The notes: generated by a model not told the origin, from the sequence alone. A stretch of DNA of 64,000 bases from Costus lasius (GCA_027563935.2 JANVAS020000222.1:3410001-3474000); one strand, 5' to 3'. Counted from the stretch's first letter, positions 23,333 through 36,821 are shown. Translations and numbers: made by a program.

Positions 23333-24959
23333 TGTTGGGGTATGCCCTTAAGGCTAATGTTTGAGGCCTTGGGCTATTATCAGCATCATGTATAAACTAT
23401 GTATATGTTTATAAAGGCAATTGTTGTTATTCAGATTGTTGCATTATCTGCTGCTGTATGTATACCTCTGAGTAATGTCTCAATGATGTTCAGCTTTGCT
23501 GACATTCAGAGTTGTCCTTAGTCGAGATATCTTGGTGAACATGAGACAGCCTTGATATGATTGAGACTAATATGTGTTCTGATCTTATAGGGTGCTTAGA
23601 GCATGGAATAAGATTTAGACACATAGGTGCATTGGATGTACTGGACTGACCCTACTTAGGATATTCAATTGTTTGTCACAATGTGAATAAATCCTTATAA
23701 GTAAGCAAGTGGTATATTCCCTTTGACTTGAGATCACTTGTGTTTCTAAGTGATGATTGACATTGTCTTGAGGTAGTTCAATATCATTTGAAAGATAATG
23801 GTTAAGGATTATCTTGGATAGTGGGCATGAATCATGTTAGGACACTAGTGATAGATATAGGATTGCCTCTCCTAGTTGGAGTGTGATGTTCTAAAGGGGC
23901 CCCCTGGATGAGATGGTTGAGAAAGTGTATGGCCATACCCAGATGACTATGTTCATCTGATCTAACCATTCTCATCGTGTTGGAATTACAGGCTTGACAT
24001 GCTTGTCCAACGAGAACATCCAGTGGCAAAGGGAACATGTATACTGAGTGAATTGGATTCACACTTGTGCTGTGGTTTGGGAGTAGTCTTGGAAGACTCT
24101 TTCCTTCATATCGGGAGACAGTGATGTGTTGCTAGATACCCCTCTCTGATCGTGATAACGTAAGTTGTCGTTACCGACATTGAAGGAAACCCTCAGGGTC
24201 GCACAATTTGATGATATTGCTTACTTATGTCAGATTGTGTGGACTGGAATTATTCTAGTTCAGTTTAAAGCAATTTAAACTCTGATCGGAAGTAAGATCT
24301 AGTCTGATCATGTTTGATTGATTAGGACATATGATCAGTAAGCTTCGATCGGGAAAATTGATGCTTGAACGTAGAGATCAAGAGGTTCATTGAGATGTGT
24401 GGTTAGATCTTGAACCATGAGGTTCAAAGAGATCAAGACCATGGCTGGTTCGATTTGGTCCTTGAACCAAATGGAATTGAACCGGTTCACTTAAGTGAAT
24501 GCATGGTTCAAAGGGGAGAGGAGTTTCGATGGCTTCATGGGGAGTTAAACACTTACTATATTTGGAAGCCGATTTTTCTCTTGAGAAACGTCCCACGTTT
24601 TCGAACGTATGAACGCCCCTCTCGCCCCTTGCTCCTCTCGGGTTTTTGGTTCGTCTTCACGCCAAGAGAGGGAGTAGTGCGGCTAGCAAGAAGAGGACAT
24701 CTCCTCACACGATCATAGACTCTTTGGATCTTTGCTAGCACAAGGATTACAAGGAAGAAGCGAAAATCCATCTTGTGTGTGATTCCTTTGGAGAAGAGCC
24801 GCTCGCCCTTTTTCTTCCAAGCCGCCTCTCATGGCCATGGTAACATCCTCACTTGTTCTATACAAGTCTTCATATGTTGATCATATGTTTAAGTCATTCG
24901 ATTTTGGACCTAGTCATGTGAAAAATTTTATATGCGTATGTGACCTAGGGTTACTTTCA
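23333..24959 (+). repeat. Family A 5' LTR of F
   Basis: This 1,627-bp LTR starts TGTTGGGGTATGCCC and ends GGGTTACTTTCA before ATTGGTATCAGAGC. It is clearly more diverged from E than I/J are, with many substitutions and small indels. The palindrome GTATGGCCATAC is at 23927-23938. Confidence 0.9.
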
Positions 24960-24961
24960 AT

Positions 24962-24973
24962 TGGTATCAGAGC
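24962..24973 (+). promoter_or_regulatory. Primer binding site of F
   Basis: TTGGTATCAGAG and the following C give the initiator-methionine tRNA type site, 2 bases inside the LTR end. Confidence 0.9.
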
Positions 24974-26798
24974 GTGGTTTTGGCTTGATACATATGATTG
25001 CTTTCTTGTGATCCATGTTTGTTTTATGATTTGGTAGATCTACTAGATGCGCATGCTTTAGTTATCATGCGCAAATTCATTTCATGTGTTAGATCTACAT
25101 GTGTTTTGTTTTCAACTAAGCTTGCGCATGTGTGATGTTTGTTTGCGCTTATAATAAAAGTTTTCAATCAAAACTTATTATCATGCGCGACCCTCACTAG
25201 ATCTATCTAAGCGCCTGCTTCAAATACTTAGACGGGTTAATAGGGTTGAAGTCGTTAGTCAAGTCTGGACCCAATAGCCTAATCAGACCATCTGAGAACC
25301 TAGATGGGTCGGCCGGATAGCACCTGTGCGCAAGCTATACAGGTGGCTATAGGTCGACTGCAGAAGGGCGTGTAGCGATGTCTGATTGAGGCGCCTTGTG
25401 AACGATCATGATTTAGGCCCGGGGTCACAGCCGCTTGCCAGAAATCATGTGGGACGTTCAGCCCTTAAGGCATGCATAGTTGACCATCAGGTCGACGCAA
25501 GTCAGTTATGACTGGGTGCATGCAAGGGCAGTGGGTCTGACTTGGTCTGATGAGTGGATGCCTGTTAATGGACCGTTGTAGGGTAGCAGGGCATATAAGG
25601 AAATAAAATTGATGCCATGGGTATTTCAAAAATTTTATTTTCTGTTTGGATCACATGTATGCATGTTTGACATGTTCATTGGGTGTTTATTTAATCTTAT
25701 GTGGGCTGCCCTTATTTTTGGTGTGCTGTGCTGGGGCCTGTGTGCCTGGAATTTAATATAAATTTTGCTGTGATCTGCGAATCACACTTTAATTTATGGA
25801 AATGTATATTTGACCTGCGAGTCAAACCATGTCTAGATAGATTAAAATGTAATTTGATCAGATATGAGCACATGAGCACACATGGCAGAGGCGCTTGCAG
25901 TCAGTGGCTTCACCAGGTGGGAGGTCTAGAGTTCGACTCTAGAACAGGCGCATACTGCTTGCAGGGCGCTTTGGCCCGGGTTGGGCCAGATGAAGTACAA
26001 GAGTCCCATAAAGAGCTTAAGTGAAGACTTTTGTAAAACTAGGGTTTTACTTAGGCTTTTATGGGCGTTTACCACATAAGATAATTGTGCTTTCTACTTA
26101 TTGTTTTAAGTAATATTAGCACAAGCATATTTATTCTTCTGCTATCACCATAGATTTTGCATGATAGTAAGAAGATAAAAGGACCGTTAAAATCCAACGA
26201 CCATATCAAGCTTGATTGCCTTCTGACGCGAAACCTCACTGTTCTGACTATCGTTGGGGCCGTGTTGTACCCACTCAGTGGGCACGCCCAGCTATCTTCA
26301 GACGGTGCAGGATTACACCTACATGCTACAGAGAAGGGATTTATCGCTTCTCGTTGCTCAGCATAGCACGTGGTGGTCCAGGAAGTAGGTCAGGTCAGCT
26401 TGACCATATAGGCTACATATTGAGCATATGATAGCTATATGGAGGCAGCCATCTAAGGAATCAGAAACTGTGTTGTACCAACTCAGTAGGCACGGTCTTC
26501 TGGATTGCCTAGATGAAGGGGAATCGCACGGGTTGGCGATTAGCATGGATAGCCTACCAGTGACTAGTGCTTGAACTCTCTGTGCATCTTATCTCGCCTG
26601 AGCGGGACGCGGAGATCAAGTGTGAAATCTGGATCCCATCTCACTAAAAGAGTTTCACTCTTTCGGGCTGTTTTATTGGATTTTTCAGTCAGACAAAATA
26701 GTGAGAAAAGAATCACTCTTAAGTCCTGGAATGATTCTAACATGGATACTGTCCTTGTTGTTCTTGCCATGTTGTAGATTCCTGCAACAACGAACACC
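24974..26798 (+). other. 5' leader of F
   Basis: The leader of about 1.8 kb holds, in order, a block shared with all family A leaders (25200-25700) and a tRNA B-box-like hairpin CTAGAGT-TCG-ACTCTAG (25926-25942). Next come the gag-proximal hairpins CCCAC-TCA-GTGGG (26270-26282), CCAAC-TCA-GTAGG (26478-26490, one pair broken) and AAAGAGT-TTC-ACTCTTT (26647-26663). No coding region is supported. Confidence 0.8.
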
Positions 26799-29700
26799 AC
26801 AGGGCTCAATTTGCGATCCATATTGGAAAAGGAGAAGTTTGCTGGGCCAAACTTCTCAGACTGGTACAGATAGCTTAAGATTGTGCTTAAAGCTGAGAGG
26901 AAGCTGTATGTCCTTGAGTCGGCAATACCGGCTCAACCCGCTGCGAACGCCGCAAGGGCGGTTCGGGATGCTTATGAGAAGCACGTCAGTGATAGTACTG
27001 ATGTCGCTTGCCTTATGCTTGCGTCAATGACGCCCGAGCTCCAGCGTCAGCATGAGGATTTGTCTGCTATTGATATTATAGCAAATCTCAAAATGCTGTA
27101 TGCTGCACAGGCAAGGACAGAACGCTATAACTTGACAAAACTTTTCTTTCATAGCAAACTGACTGAAGGGAGTCCAGTGGGAGCTCATGTGCTCAAGATG
27201 ATTGGGTACAAAGAGGCCCTAGAGAAACTGGGACATACCATCAATTCAGAACTTGTTGTTGATATTATCTTGCAGTCTCTCCCGGCTTCTTTCGATTCGT
27301 TCATTATTAATTTTAATATGAACAAAATCGACTGTACTCCGGCAGAGTTACTGAACATGCTCTGCACCACAGAGCAGACTCTTGAGAAGGGAAAGCCTTC
27401 ATCCTCTGTCTTAATGGTTCCTTCTAGGAATAAGAAGAAGGGGAAGAAGGGCAAAATCCCTATCAAGAGCTACAACAAGGCTTTGAAACAAAAGATGAAG
27501 CGGTCAAAGGACAACAGATGCTTCCATTGTGGCCAGCTGGGTCATTGGAAGAAGGACTGTAGAGCGCTCCAAGGAGAGAAGAAGGGAAGCAAGCCTTTCA
27601 CTTCTGGCTCAGGTATTTACGTGACTGAAGTCATGCTAGCTTCTTCTATTTCATGGGTGTTGGACACTGCATGTGGAGTTCACATTTGTTCAAATGTGCA
27701 GGAACTCAAGAGAAGAAGACAGGTGGGACAGCATGAGGTGGACCTACGAGTTGGAAACGGGGCACGGGTTGCTGCTGTTGCTGTAGGAGAATATAACATC
27801 TCTTTACCATCTGGTTTTGTGTTAGAACTTGACAATTGTTATTTCGTACCAAGCATAACTAAGAATATTATCTCTATTCCTGCTCTTGTCAGGAAAGGTT
27901 TTTCTTTTGAATGCAAAACTTCATAGTGTTGTATTTCATATGATAATATTGTTTATGCAACTGGGTCGATTAACAATGGGTTATACATGTTGGACATGGA
28001 ATGTTCTGTACAACAAATTGATAACAAGAAAGCCAAGTATGCTGATGACAGCACCTTGTTATGGCATAGTCGTTTAGGCCATATTAACAAGAAGCGCATT
28101 AAGCGGTTGCATGATCATGGACTGCTGGGATCATTCTCCTATGAGGAGCTTGATACATGCAAAGCTTGTTTAATGGGTAAAATGACGAAGACTCCTTTTT
28201 CTAATAAAGGTGAAAGGGCTTCAGGTTTACTTGACCTTATTCACAGTGATGTGTGTGGGCCTTTTAGTAAACATGCCAGAGGTGGCTATTCATACTTCAT
28301 TACTTTTACTGATGATTTCAGTAGGTATGGTTATGTCTATCTAATGAGACATAAGAGTGAATCTTTTGACAAGTTCAAAGAATTCAAAAATGAAGTACAA
28401 AATCAGTTAGGCCGAAATATCAAGGCACTTCGTTCAGATCAAGGTGGCGAATACTTGAGTCATGAGTTTACTGACTATCTGAAGGAGTGTGGGATCATCT
28501 CACAGCTCACTCCGCCAAGAACACCACAATGGAATGGTGTGTCCGAGAGGAGAAATAGAACCTTATTGGATATGGTTCGTTCTATGATGAGTCAGGCTAC
28601 TCTACCTTACTCCTTTTGGGGATTTGCACTGGAAACAGCTGCAAAGGTGCTAAACCGAGTGCCATCCAAGGCAGTTTCAAAGACTCCATATGAGTTATGG
28701 TATGGGAAACAGCCGAGCTTGACATTTATCAAAATCTGGGGTTGCGAGGCTTATGTCAAAAAGCTAGCCTCTGGGAAACTGGAGAGCAGATTAGATAAAT
28801 GTATCTTTGTCGGTTACCCTAAAGAAACTAAGGGTTATTATTTCTACTATCCCAAAGAGAACAAAGTATTTGTTGCTCGAACGGCTATTTTTCTTGAGAA
28901 GGAATTTCTTCTGCAAGAGCCCAGTGGGGGAGAAATAATGCTGGATGAAATTCCAGAAGAAGGACAAAGCAGTCAAGCACAGTTGGATGAGCCTGAGCCA
29001 ATAGATCAGGTTAATGTTCAACCTGAGGCTCAGATATCACGGGAACCGCGTAGATCGGGAAGGATTCGTCGTCAGTCTGAGCGCTATGACAGAATCTACA
29101 TCATTAATGATGAACCCCTCACTTATGCGGATGCGGTCAGTGGACCGGAATCAGCAAGATGGCTTGAAGCTATGCGAGCCGAGATGGACTCCATGTCCGA
29201 CAACCAAGTCTGGGATTTGGTTGATCCGCCTCCGGGAGTAATCCCTATAGGCTGTAAGTGGATCTTCAAGAAGAAGAAAGACATGGATGGTAACGTGGTT
29301 ACCTATAAGGGCAGGCTAGTTGCGAAAGGTTTTAAACAAATCTACGGGATAGATTATGATGAAACTTTCTCTCCTGTAGCCATGTTCAAGTCCATTCGGA
29401 TTATTCTCGCGATAGCAGCATATTATGATTATGAGATCTGGCAAATGGATGTGAAGACCGCTTTCCTTAATGGAAAACTAGAAGAGGATGTGTATATGAC
29501 ACAGCCTGAAGGTTTCATCAATCCATCAGAATGTCATAAAATATGCAAATTAAAGAAGTCCATTTATGGACTAAAACAAGCATCGAGGAGATGGAATATT
29601 CGTTTTGATGAATCAGTTTGTGAATTTGGTTTCATCAAAAATGAAGATGACCCGTGTGTATATAAGAGGTTTAGTGGGAGCGTGATTACTTTCCTAGTCC

Positions 29701-29805
29701 TCTACGTCGATGATATCTTAATCATTGGAAACGATATTCCTGAACTGCATGCAGTCAAAGCATGGTTAAGAAAATGTTTCCAGATGAAAGATTTGGGAGA
29801 AGCAG
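26799..29805 (+). pseudogene. gag-pol: gag-pol of F (start lost, two stops, truncated)
   Basis: The position of the gag ATG in other copies reads ACA here (26799-26801). In-frame TAG codons lie at 26871-26873 and 27924-27926. Otherwise one frame runs through gag with its CCHC zinc knuckle (CFHCGQLGHWKKDC), the protease motif WVLDTACG and integrase (HHCC finger from HSRLGHINKKRIKR to CKAC; catalytic IHSDVCGPF, RSDQGGEY and NGVSERRNRT). It then enters reverse transcriptase (TAFLNGKLEEDVYMTQPEGF; LYVDDILIIGND). It ends at KDLGEA where T inserted. Bases 29801-29805 (AGCAG) would be the T target duplication. Confidence 0.93.
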
Positions 29806-32584
29806 TGTAACATCCCGTTATCTTAACCCCAAACAAGCAACACAAATCACAAAAGAAATAGGATGTGTCATACAAGATCGATTCACATGCTAGGTAAAAC
29901 CGAGTTCAAGAAACACAATCTGAAAATTTTCAAAATTCATACATACAATCTCCAAGAAACACAAATTTCATAAATGTACCTGCCACCACGCAATCCTTGC
30001 ACTAGACATATGCAAGGCAACAGTTATATCAAATCCGATGGCATAAATACAATTCGATTCGAAATTCAAAGCAAAGCCACAAAAATCGATTTTTATAAAC
30101 TCATACCAAACACCGAAACCAGGCCAAAGCCCGCGGTGACACAAAAATCAAACTCTTAAAACTGCCACAACCGGCAACATAATATCACATAGTTTAGCCA
30201 CACTGGCAACACAAATTCTCATAATTCACATAGTTCACATAATTCATATGGTTCGGCCACAATCGGCCCCAGATAATTAAGCACAAAAATTCTTAAACAG
30301 CAAACTAGCATAATGTCCACGCCAATGCTAACTCAAGAATTGCGCCCCTGCTCTATGCCTGAAAATAGTGAGGGGTGAGCTACACAGCCCAGTGAGTGGA
30401 TAGTCTAAATCGACCATCCATAACATACACTCAAAAATATATGCAGGTTATTTTAAAAACATGTAACAGCATATCATGTCAACATATAACAATAATTAAA
30501 GCACTGAACTCATATAAAACAGTCAGATGTACACTGCTAAGACATCACACCAGTGTCACCACAGAGTAACCAAGGTTCTAGAGCTATACTCTAAACCAAC
30601 TAAACATACTAACCGCTTAGTTAACCTAGTTGTCCAGCATATTCAGTAGTGACCATTATGGTCTAACCCGGCTTTGGCCTAAGCACTGGGAGAAGCCTGC
30701 AAATCACATGCAACATATAGATGGACGGTGTGTAGATTCAAGAGGTGGCCCCCGCCAGGTCACGACGTGGCACTTTGCTCTACGATCACCCCATAACACA
30801 AAAATCTAAGCGTCTAAGAGTGATGACATCAAGAGGTGGCCCCTGTCTGACCAAGACATGGCACTTTGCGTCTTATATCACCCGTTCTCCCAATGGGTTC
30901 CTACTGGACAACACAGACACATCTTATATCTTATTTCACAACGGTGGACTCCTAAGTGTCAACTAGACTCTAGGATAGTCATCACAATAATCATAACAGG
31001 CAGGCTGAACAACAACCCCCTCACATATCACAATAATCACATTAGGCAGGCTGAACAACAACCCCCTCACATATCACAATACAGGGCTGAAATTCAAACC
31101 CTTAACATATCACATATAGACTATCCCCTTGAGTTTAAGGTAACACTTAGCCTTAGCCCTATCCATTCCATGACCATAACACATAATATTCGAAAATCCC
31201 ATAACCACATGATATTCATAAATCACATAATATTCAAAAATCACAGAATATTCAAAAATCACATAATATTAAAAAATCACAGAGAAGTGTAGTCCTTAGG
31301 TTTCATGCTGATTAGTTCAGTCTAACCTTGCTATGTTATCACCCAAATTTCTCAAACAAAGTACATGACCATAAAATTATTAGCATTACTGGCAATTATC
31401 AGGGCATTCAAAAATTTAACATAGGATTAAAATACAACACATATATAAATCTAAACCCTAGTTAACCATTTAAGAATACATTACATAGGATTAAAATTAC
31501 AACACATATAGCCCACGATTTCAAGCATATTATCTATTTCAAAAGTGAAACCCTAGTTAGCATTCATGATATATACATCCTTGAAATTTTTGGTTTTTCA
31601 CATGAAGAAACATCTAATACCTTAAATTCGGTTTTCATCATATAATCCCCTTTACAAAATTCGGTTTTCATGATATAATCACCTTTACAAAATTCGGTTT
31701 TCATCATGTAATCCCCTTTACAAAATTCGGTTTTCATGATATAATCACCTTTACAAAATTCGGTTTTCATCATGGTGAAGTCTTGAATTTCGGTTTTAGC
31801 ATGGTAAGGTTTCCAACAAGCAAATGTATCATCTAACACATCTTTTAACACAAACAAATAGATAGAAATCGATTAGACACCCCACTCACCTCTTAACCGT
31901 GAATACCAAGGTGAAAACTTCCACAAGAATTCGTCTAAGGCTTTGAAATACTCCTAGGAAGACGCCAACAATGGACAAGGAACGCCTCCAAACACCAAGA
32001 CGCCGGCCAAAGGGAGAAAAGGAAGAGGAAGAAGAATTTTCGCCTCCAAGCCTCCAAGCCGTCGCCAATCTCTTCAAGCCGCCACCTTAATTTTTCTCCA
32101 AGCCAAAAAAATGCCAAAACGCCTAATTTCTTACCCTAAACACTAATACAATTTTCGGTTAATTAATTATTAAAACCCGTTAACTAGTTGATTCCAATAA
32201 GGTTTATAATCCACTAATTCAAATTTTAAACCCAATATCATTTAATTTCATTGCAAACCCAAATAACCCAATATCATTTAATTTCATTGCAAACCCAAAT
32301 AACCCATAATTTTAGCCATTAACTAACCATTCACTTAACCGAAATCCAATAAGAATTTAAGTCTAATTAATTAACCAATAAGCTCTAATTAATTTTGACA
32401 ACCAATAAACTCTAATTAATTAACAATTAACTAACTCAAATTAACAAGCAATAAACTCTAATTAATTAACTGAAAATTAACATCCAATAAGCTAGTTAAT
32501 TAGTTAACATTAACATCCACAGTCAATGATTTTATTTAAATCAAAAATAATACTTACCAGGACTTAAGATCCTTGGATCTTACA
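29806..32584 (-). repeat. 3' LTR of Tekay element T
   Basis: This 2,779-bp LTR reads TGTAACATCCCG at the plus-strand left end and GGATCTTACA at the right end (terminal inverted repeat TGTAA/TTACA). On its coding-strand 5' side the ends form a longer inverted repeat TAAGATCC-TT-GGATCTTA. It abuts the polypurine tract at 32585. It contains a 33-bp tandem repeat, several TTAATTAATT-rich stretches (about 32150-32520) and a doubled block ending AACACAATA...CCCCCTCACATATCACAAT (about 30975-31080). The partner LTR is not in the window. Confidence 0.9.
31627..31790. repeat. 33-bp tandem repeat in T LTR (about 5 units)
   Basis: TTCGGTTTTCAT recurs at 31627, 31660, 31693, 31726 and 31759. Units alternate between CATCAT...CCCCTTT and CATGAT...CACCTTT forms, giving a 66-bp higher-order period. 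Translated on the minus strand this gives repeats of MKTEFCKGDYI/M, but it is LTR sequence and not a gene. Confidence 0.93.
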
Positions 32585-32597
32585 TCCCTCCCTCCTT
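32585..32597 (-). promoter_or_regulatory. Polypurine tract of T
   Basis: The minus strand reads AAGGAGGGAGGGA directly before the LTR start TGTAAGATCC. This is the expected plus-strand primer of a gypsy element. Confidence 0.9.
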
Positions 32598-32613
32598 ATA
32601 AAGCTTTAGTCCT

Positions 32614-35600
32614 CTAAAGCTCAACATTCATATCATCGAAGAGATAAGCATAGAATTTCCTCATATCAGCTTCAGTCTCCCATGTCGCCTCCTCAACCGA
32701 CTGATTTCCCCAAATAACCTTTACCAAAGGTATAGTCTTGTTCCTCAGAACTTTATCCTTTCTATCTACAATCCGGAGAGGTCTTTCCTCAAAGGTCAAA
32801 TCACTCTGAATCTGAAGAGGTTCCAACTCCAATACATGAGATGGATCAGGATGATATTTCCTCAAAACAGAAACATGGAACACATTATGCACATGATCCA
32901 TAGCAGGAGGTAAAGCTAACCGGTAAGCCACTGGACCAAATCTCTCAATAATGTCAAAAGGTCCAACAAACCTAGGGCTCAACTTGCCCTTTTTGCCAAA
33001 CCTCATAACACCCTTAGTAGGTGACACCTTTAAGAAAACATGATCCCCTACCGTAAACTCCAGGGAACGACGACGGTCATCGGCATAACTCTTCTGTCTG
33101 TCCCGAGCAATCTTCAATTTATCCTGAATCTCTCTGACCTTATCAGTAGTCTCCTGAACTGCATCAGCTCTCAAAATCATTCTGTCACCAGTTTCCTCCC
33201 AACACAAGGGAGTCCTACACCTTCTTCCATACAAAGCCTCATAAGGAGCCATCTGAATACTGGAGTGGAAGCTATTATTATAAGTGAACTCTATCAAATA
33301 TAGATCCCGGTTCCACTCAGAACTCCAATCAACCACATAAGCTCTCAACAAGTCTTCTAGAGTCTGTATAGTACGCTCCGTCTGGCCATCAGACTGAGGA
33401 TGGTATGCTGTACTAAAACTCAACTTAGTACCCAAACCCTCCTGTAAGCTCTTCCAAAATCTGGACAAAAATCGAGAGTCCCTATCAGACACAATATCAA
33501 CAGGCACTCCATGCAGTCTGACTACCTCATCAATATACAATCTAGCTAGCCTCTCTAAAGGATAAGTCATCTTGATCGGAAGAAAATGGGCTGATTTAGT
33601 GAGTCTATCAACAATCACCCAAATAGCATCATGACCCAATCTGGTTCTGGGCAAACCACACACAAAATCCATACTGATACATTCCCACTTCCACTCAGGA
33701 ATAGGAAGGGGCTGCAATAAACCACCAGGCTTCTGGTGTTCAGCCTTTACCGTCTGACAGGTTAAACACCTAGAGACAAAATCAATTACCTCTTTCTTCA
33801 TACCCGGCCACCAAAAGCTTTTCTTGAGGTCCTGATACATCTTAGTCACGCCAGGATGTAGCGAATATTTGGAATTATGGCTATCCTCCAATATTTCTTT
33901 CCTCAAGCTTGGTTCCTCAGGGACACACACCCTTCCACAGAACCGAAGAACACCATCATCAGACAAGCTAAAATCCTGAACTGCGCCTGTAACCAAACTA
34001 TCCCTGATCTATATTAATTTCGGATCCACAGACTGCTGATCTCTGATCTTCTACAACAAAGTAGACTGTACTCTGAGGAAAGCCACATATCCAGACTGAA
34101 CTTTAGGAGAAACACTGATCGTGAGATCTCTGAACTCCTGCAGTAACTGCCACTCACTGACCCGTAGTGCCGCTACTGAAGTAACTGGATGTCTGCTCAG
34201 TGCATCAGCCACTACATTGGCCTTTCCAGCCTGATACTGAATAGAGAAGTCATAGTCTTTGATCAACTCCATCCATCTTCTCTGTCTCATGTTCAACTCC
34301 TTCTGAGTGAAGATGTACTTGAGACTCTGGTGGTCAGTGAACAGATCAAACTCTTGACCCAACAAATAGTGACGCCATATCTTCAGAGCAAAGACTACGG
34401 CCGCCAACTCCAAGTCATGAGTAGGGTAGTTCAACTCATACTCCTTCAGTTGTCTCGAAGCATAGGCTACCACAGAACCCTTCTGCATCAAGACACAACC
34501 CAATCCTTTGCCTGAGGCATCAGTATAAACAGTAAACCTTTCCCCATCACTAGGAATAATGAGAATCGGTGTACTAGTCAACCTCCTCTTCAGCTCTTGA
34601 AAGCTCTCTTCACACTTGTCATCCCAAATAAACTTGGCCTCCTTTCTGGTCAATTTAGTTAAAGGACCCGCCAGCTTGGAGAATCCCTCAACAAATCTCC
34701 GGTAGTAACCTGCTAATCCCAGGAAACTTCTGATCTCAGTAGCACTAGTCGGTCTTCCCCAATCAAGGATGGCTTGCACTTTAACTGGATCCACAGACAC
34801 CCCCTGACCAGAAATCACATGCCCAAGGAAACTGATCTTTTCTAACCAGAACTCACACTTACTAGCCTTGGCATATAATCGGTTTTTCCTCAGAATCTCC
34901 AGCACACTGCGCAAGTCACTGACATGATCCGAAGTAGTCCGAGAGTACACCAAGATATCATCTATGAAAACTACCACACAAGAATCGAGCAGTTCATGAA
35001 ACACCCTGTTCATCAAATCCATGAAGACAGCAGGTGCATTCGTCAGTCCAAAAGGCATAACTAGAAATTCGAAATGCCCATACCTGGTCCTGAAAGCAGT
35101 CTTAAATATATCCTCATCCTTGACCCTAAGCTGGTAATACCCGGATCTCAGGTCAATCTTAGAGAACACTGTCGCTCCCTGTAATTGATCAAATAGATCA
35201 TCAATTCTGGGGAGAGGATACTTATTCTTGATAGTCACTTGGTTCAGTTGCCTGTAGTCTATACACATCCTCAGGGTTCCATCTTTCTTCTTTACAAACA
35301 GTACTGGCGCTCCCCAAGGAGAAGCACTAGGCCGAATGTAACCTTTCTCTAGCAATTCCTCCAGTTGCTTCTTAAGTTCGGCCAACTCTGATGTAGCCAT
35401 GCGGTAAGGAGCTCTGGAAATAGGTGCCGTACCTGGCGCCAACTCAATGCCAAACTCCACCTCTCGTATCGGTGGCAAGCCTGAAAATTCCTCAGAGAAC
35501 ACATCAGGAAACTCTTTCACCACCGCCATCTGAGTCAAATCAGAAGTAGAATCATCCTGCACCTTAACATGTGCAAGATAACCTTTACACCCACTAGCAA

Positions 35601-36821
35601 GTAACTTTCTGGCTTGTAGGAAAGATATCACATGCGGTCCTTGGTCTGACACTAGACCTCTCACAAAAATTTGATTCCCATCTTGCAGATTCAAGGTGAT
35701 TACTTTCTCAAAGCAATCCACAGTGGCATGATGTGAGGATAACCAATCCATACCTAAGATGACATCATAGTCTTGCATGTCTAAGAGGATTAGATCTACA
35801 AGAAACTCATAACCCTCTACATGCACTACACAATCAGTACAAACAGTGTCTGTAGATAATGATTTTCCTAAGGGCGTACTTACAGACACAACATAATCTA
35901 GCACCTTAGGTAACACAGGTAAACATGCAGCAAATTTAACAGATACAAAAGACAAATTTGCACCAGGGTCAAATAAAATGCGAGCTAACTGATCGAATAC
36001 AAATAAGGTACCTTCCACGACGGATCGGGAAGCTCGTGTATCCTTTTCAGCCACGGCATAAACTCTAGTCTGGACTGTAGGCTTATCTGCGCCTCTCTGC
36101 GGCATTTCTGGTTCTTTGCAGTCCTTAACCATGTGCCCTGGTTTCTTACACCTGAAGCATACACCATTCTTCTTATAACAATCCTTCATCAGATGTCCCT
36201 TGAGCCCACAATAACGACAAGTCCAGTTCTCAGTGTTGCTGTTCTTTACATCCCTGGTATCCCTGGACTGCTGCAGTGCATCCCTGGACTGCTGCGGTGC
36301 CTTGTAAGAGTAAGGCTTATACCTGCTCTTCTTGTAGTCCTTATGTCTAGGGTACTTCTTACCCTTGCCGCCATTACCATACTGAGGAGCCGCCGTCTCA
36401 GCTGCAGGAACCACAGTCACGGCCACATTAGAACTCCTCTCAGATATGTACCTCTCAATGGTGCGTGCTCGCCCAACAGTCTCAACATACGTCTCCAAGT
36501 GCTGGGCACCAACCTGCTCCCGAATGTCCCATCTGAGACCTCTGAGAAACTTAGTAGCCCTCCTCTTTTCAGTGTTTATCAGGTGAGGGGCATACTTTCC
36601 CAACTTAGTGAACTGCAACTCGTACTGGTCCACAGTCATATCACCCTGCTCCAGATGAATAAATTCCACCTCTCGGTCCTCCACCAAGCTATCGGGGAAG
36701 TACTTCTCATTAAATTGAGACAAGAAGTAAAGCCAACTTACTGTTTCTTGTCTTTCCACAGCTAGCCTCACCACGCCCTTCCACCACTCATCTGCGTCAC
36801 CACGCATCATATAGGTGGCCA
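32614..36821 (-). pseudogene. gag-pol: gag-pol of Tekay element T (truncated, two stops)
   Basis: One minus-strand frame starts inside gag ([15 protein letters not shown]). It carries two CCHC knuckles ([28 protein letters not shown]), a protease with [10 protein letters not shown], and RT with [31 protein letters not shown] and catalytic [11 protein letters not shown]. RNase H follows ([18 protein letters not shown]). Two TAG codons (34051-34053 and about 34012-34014) break the linker to integrase. Integrase has the H-H-C-C finger (CLTC) and D, D, E residues in SMDFVCGLP, VSDRDSRF and DGQTERTIQ. A chromodomain follows at the C-terminus (RPLRIVDRKDKVLRNKTIPL; WGNQSVEEATWE), and the frame ends at 32614. 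Chromodomains direct integration to marked heterochromatin. Confidence 0.93.

Larger units (their letters stand above)
23333..29805 (+). mobile_element. Family A Ty1/copia element F, 3' end lost
   Basis: The order is 5' LTR, primer site, leader, then gag-pol up to the middle of reverse transcriptase, where T inserted. The RNase H part and 3' LTR are absent from the window and were probably lost in the deletion now seen at 36819-36821. Confidence 0.9.
29806..36821 (-). mobile_element. Tekay/Del-type chromovirus T (Ty3/gypsy), 5' part deleted
   Basis: Read on the minus strand: middle of gag, protease, RT, RNase H, integrase, chromodomain, polypurine tract, 3' LTR. The 5' LTR, leader and gag start are missing. 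The breakpoint at 36819-36821 joins gag of T to integrase-side pol of element I. Confidence 0.92.

Noticed and set aside
25891..25951. A tRNA gene
   Set aside because: The TTCGA hairpin resembles a T arm, but there is no acceptor stem, D arm or anticodon arm in the right spacing.
31564..31857. Minus-strand ORF with MKTEFCKGDY repeats
   Set aside because: It is the translation of the 33-bp tandem repeat in the T LTR, since 33 is a multiple of 3.
34189..36765. Plus-strand ORFs opposite the T gag-pol
   Set aside because: They are antisense shadows of a clear polyprotein on the minus strand.
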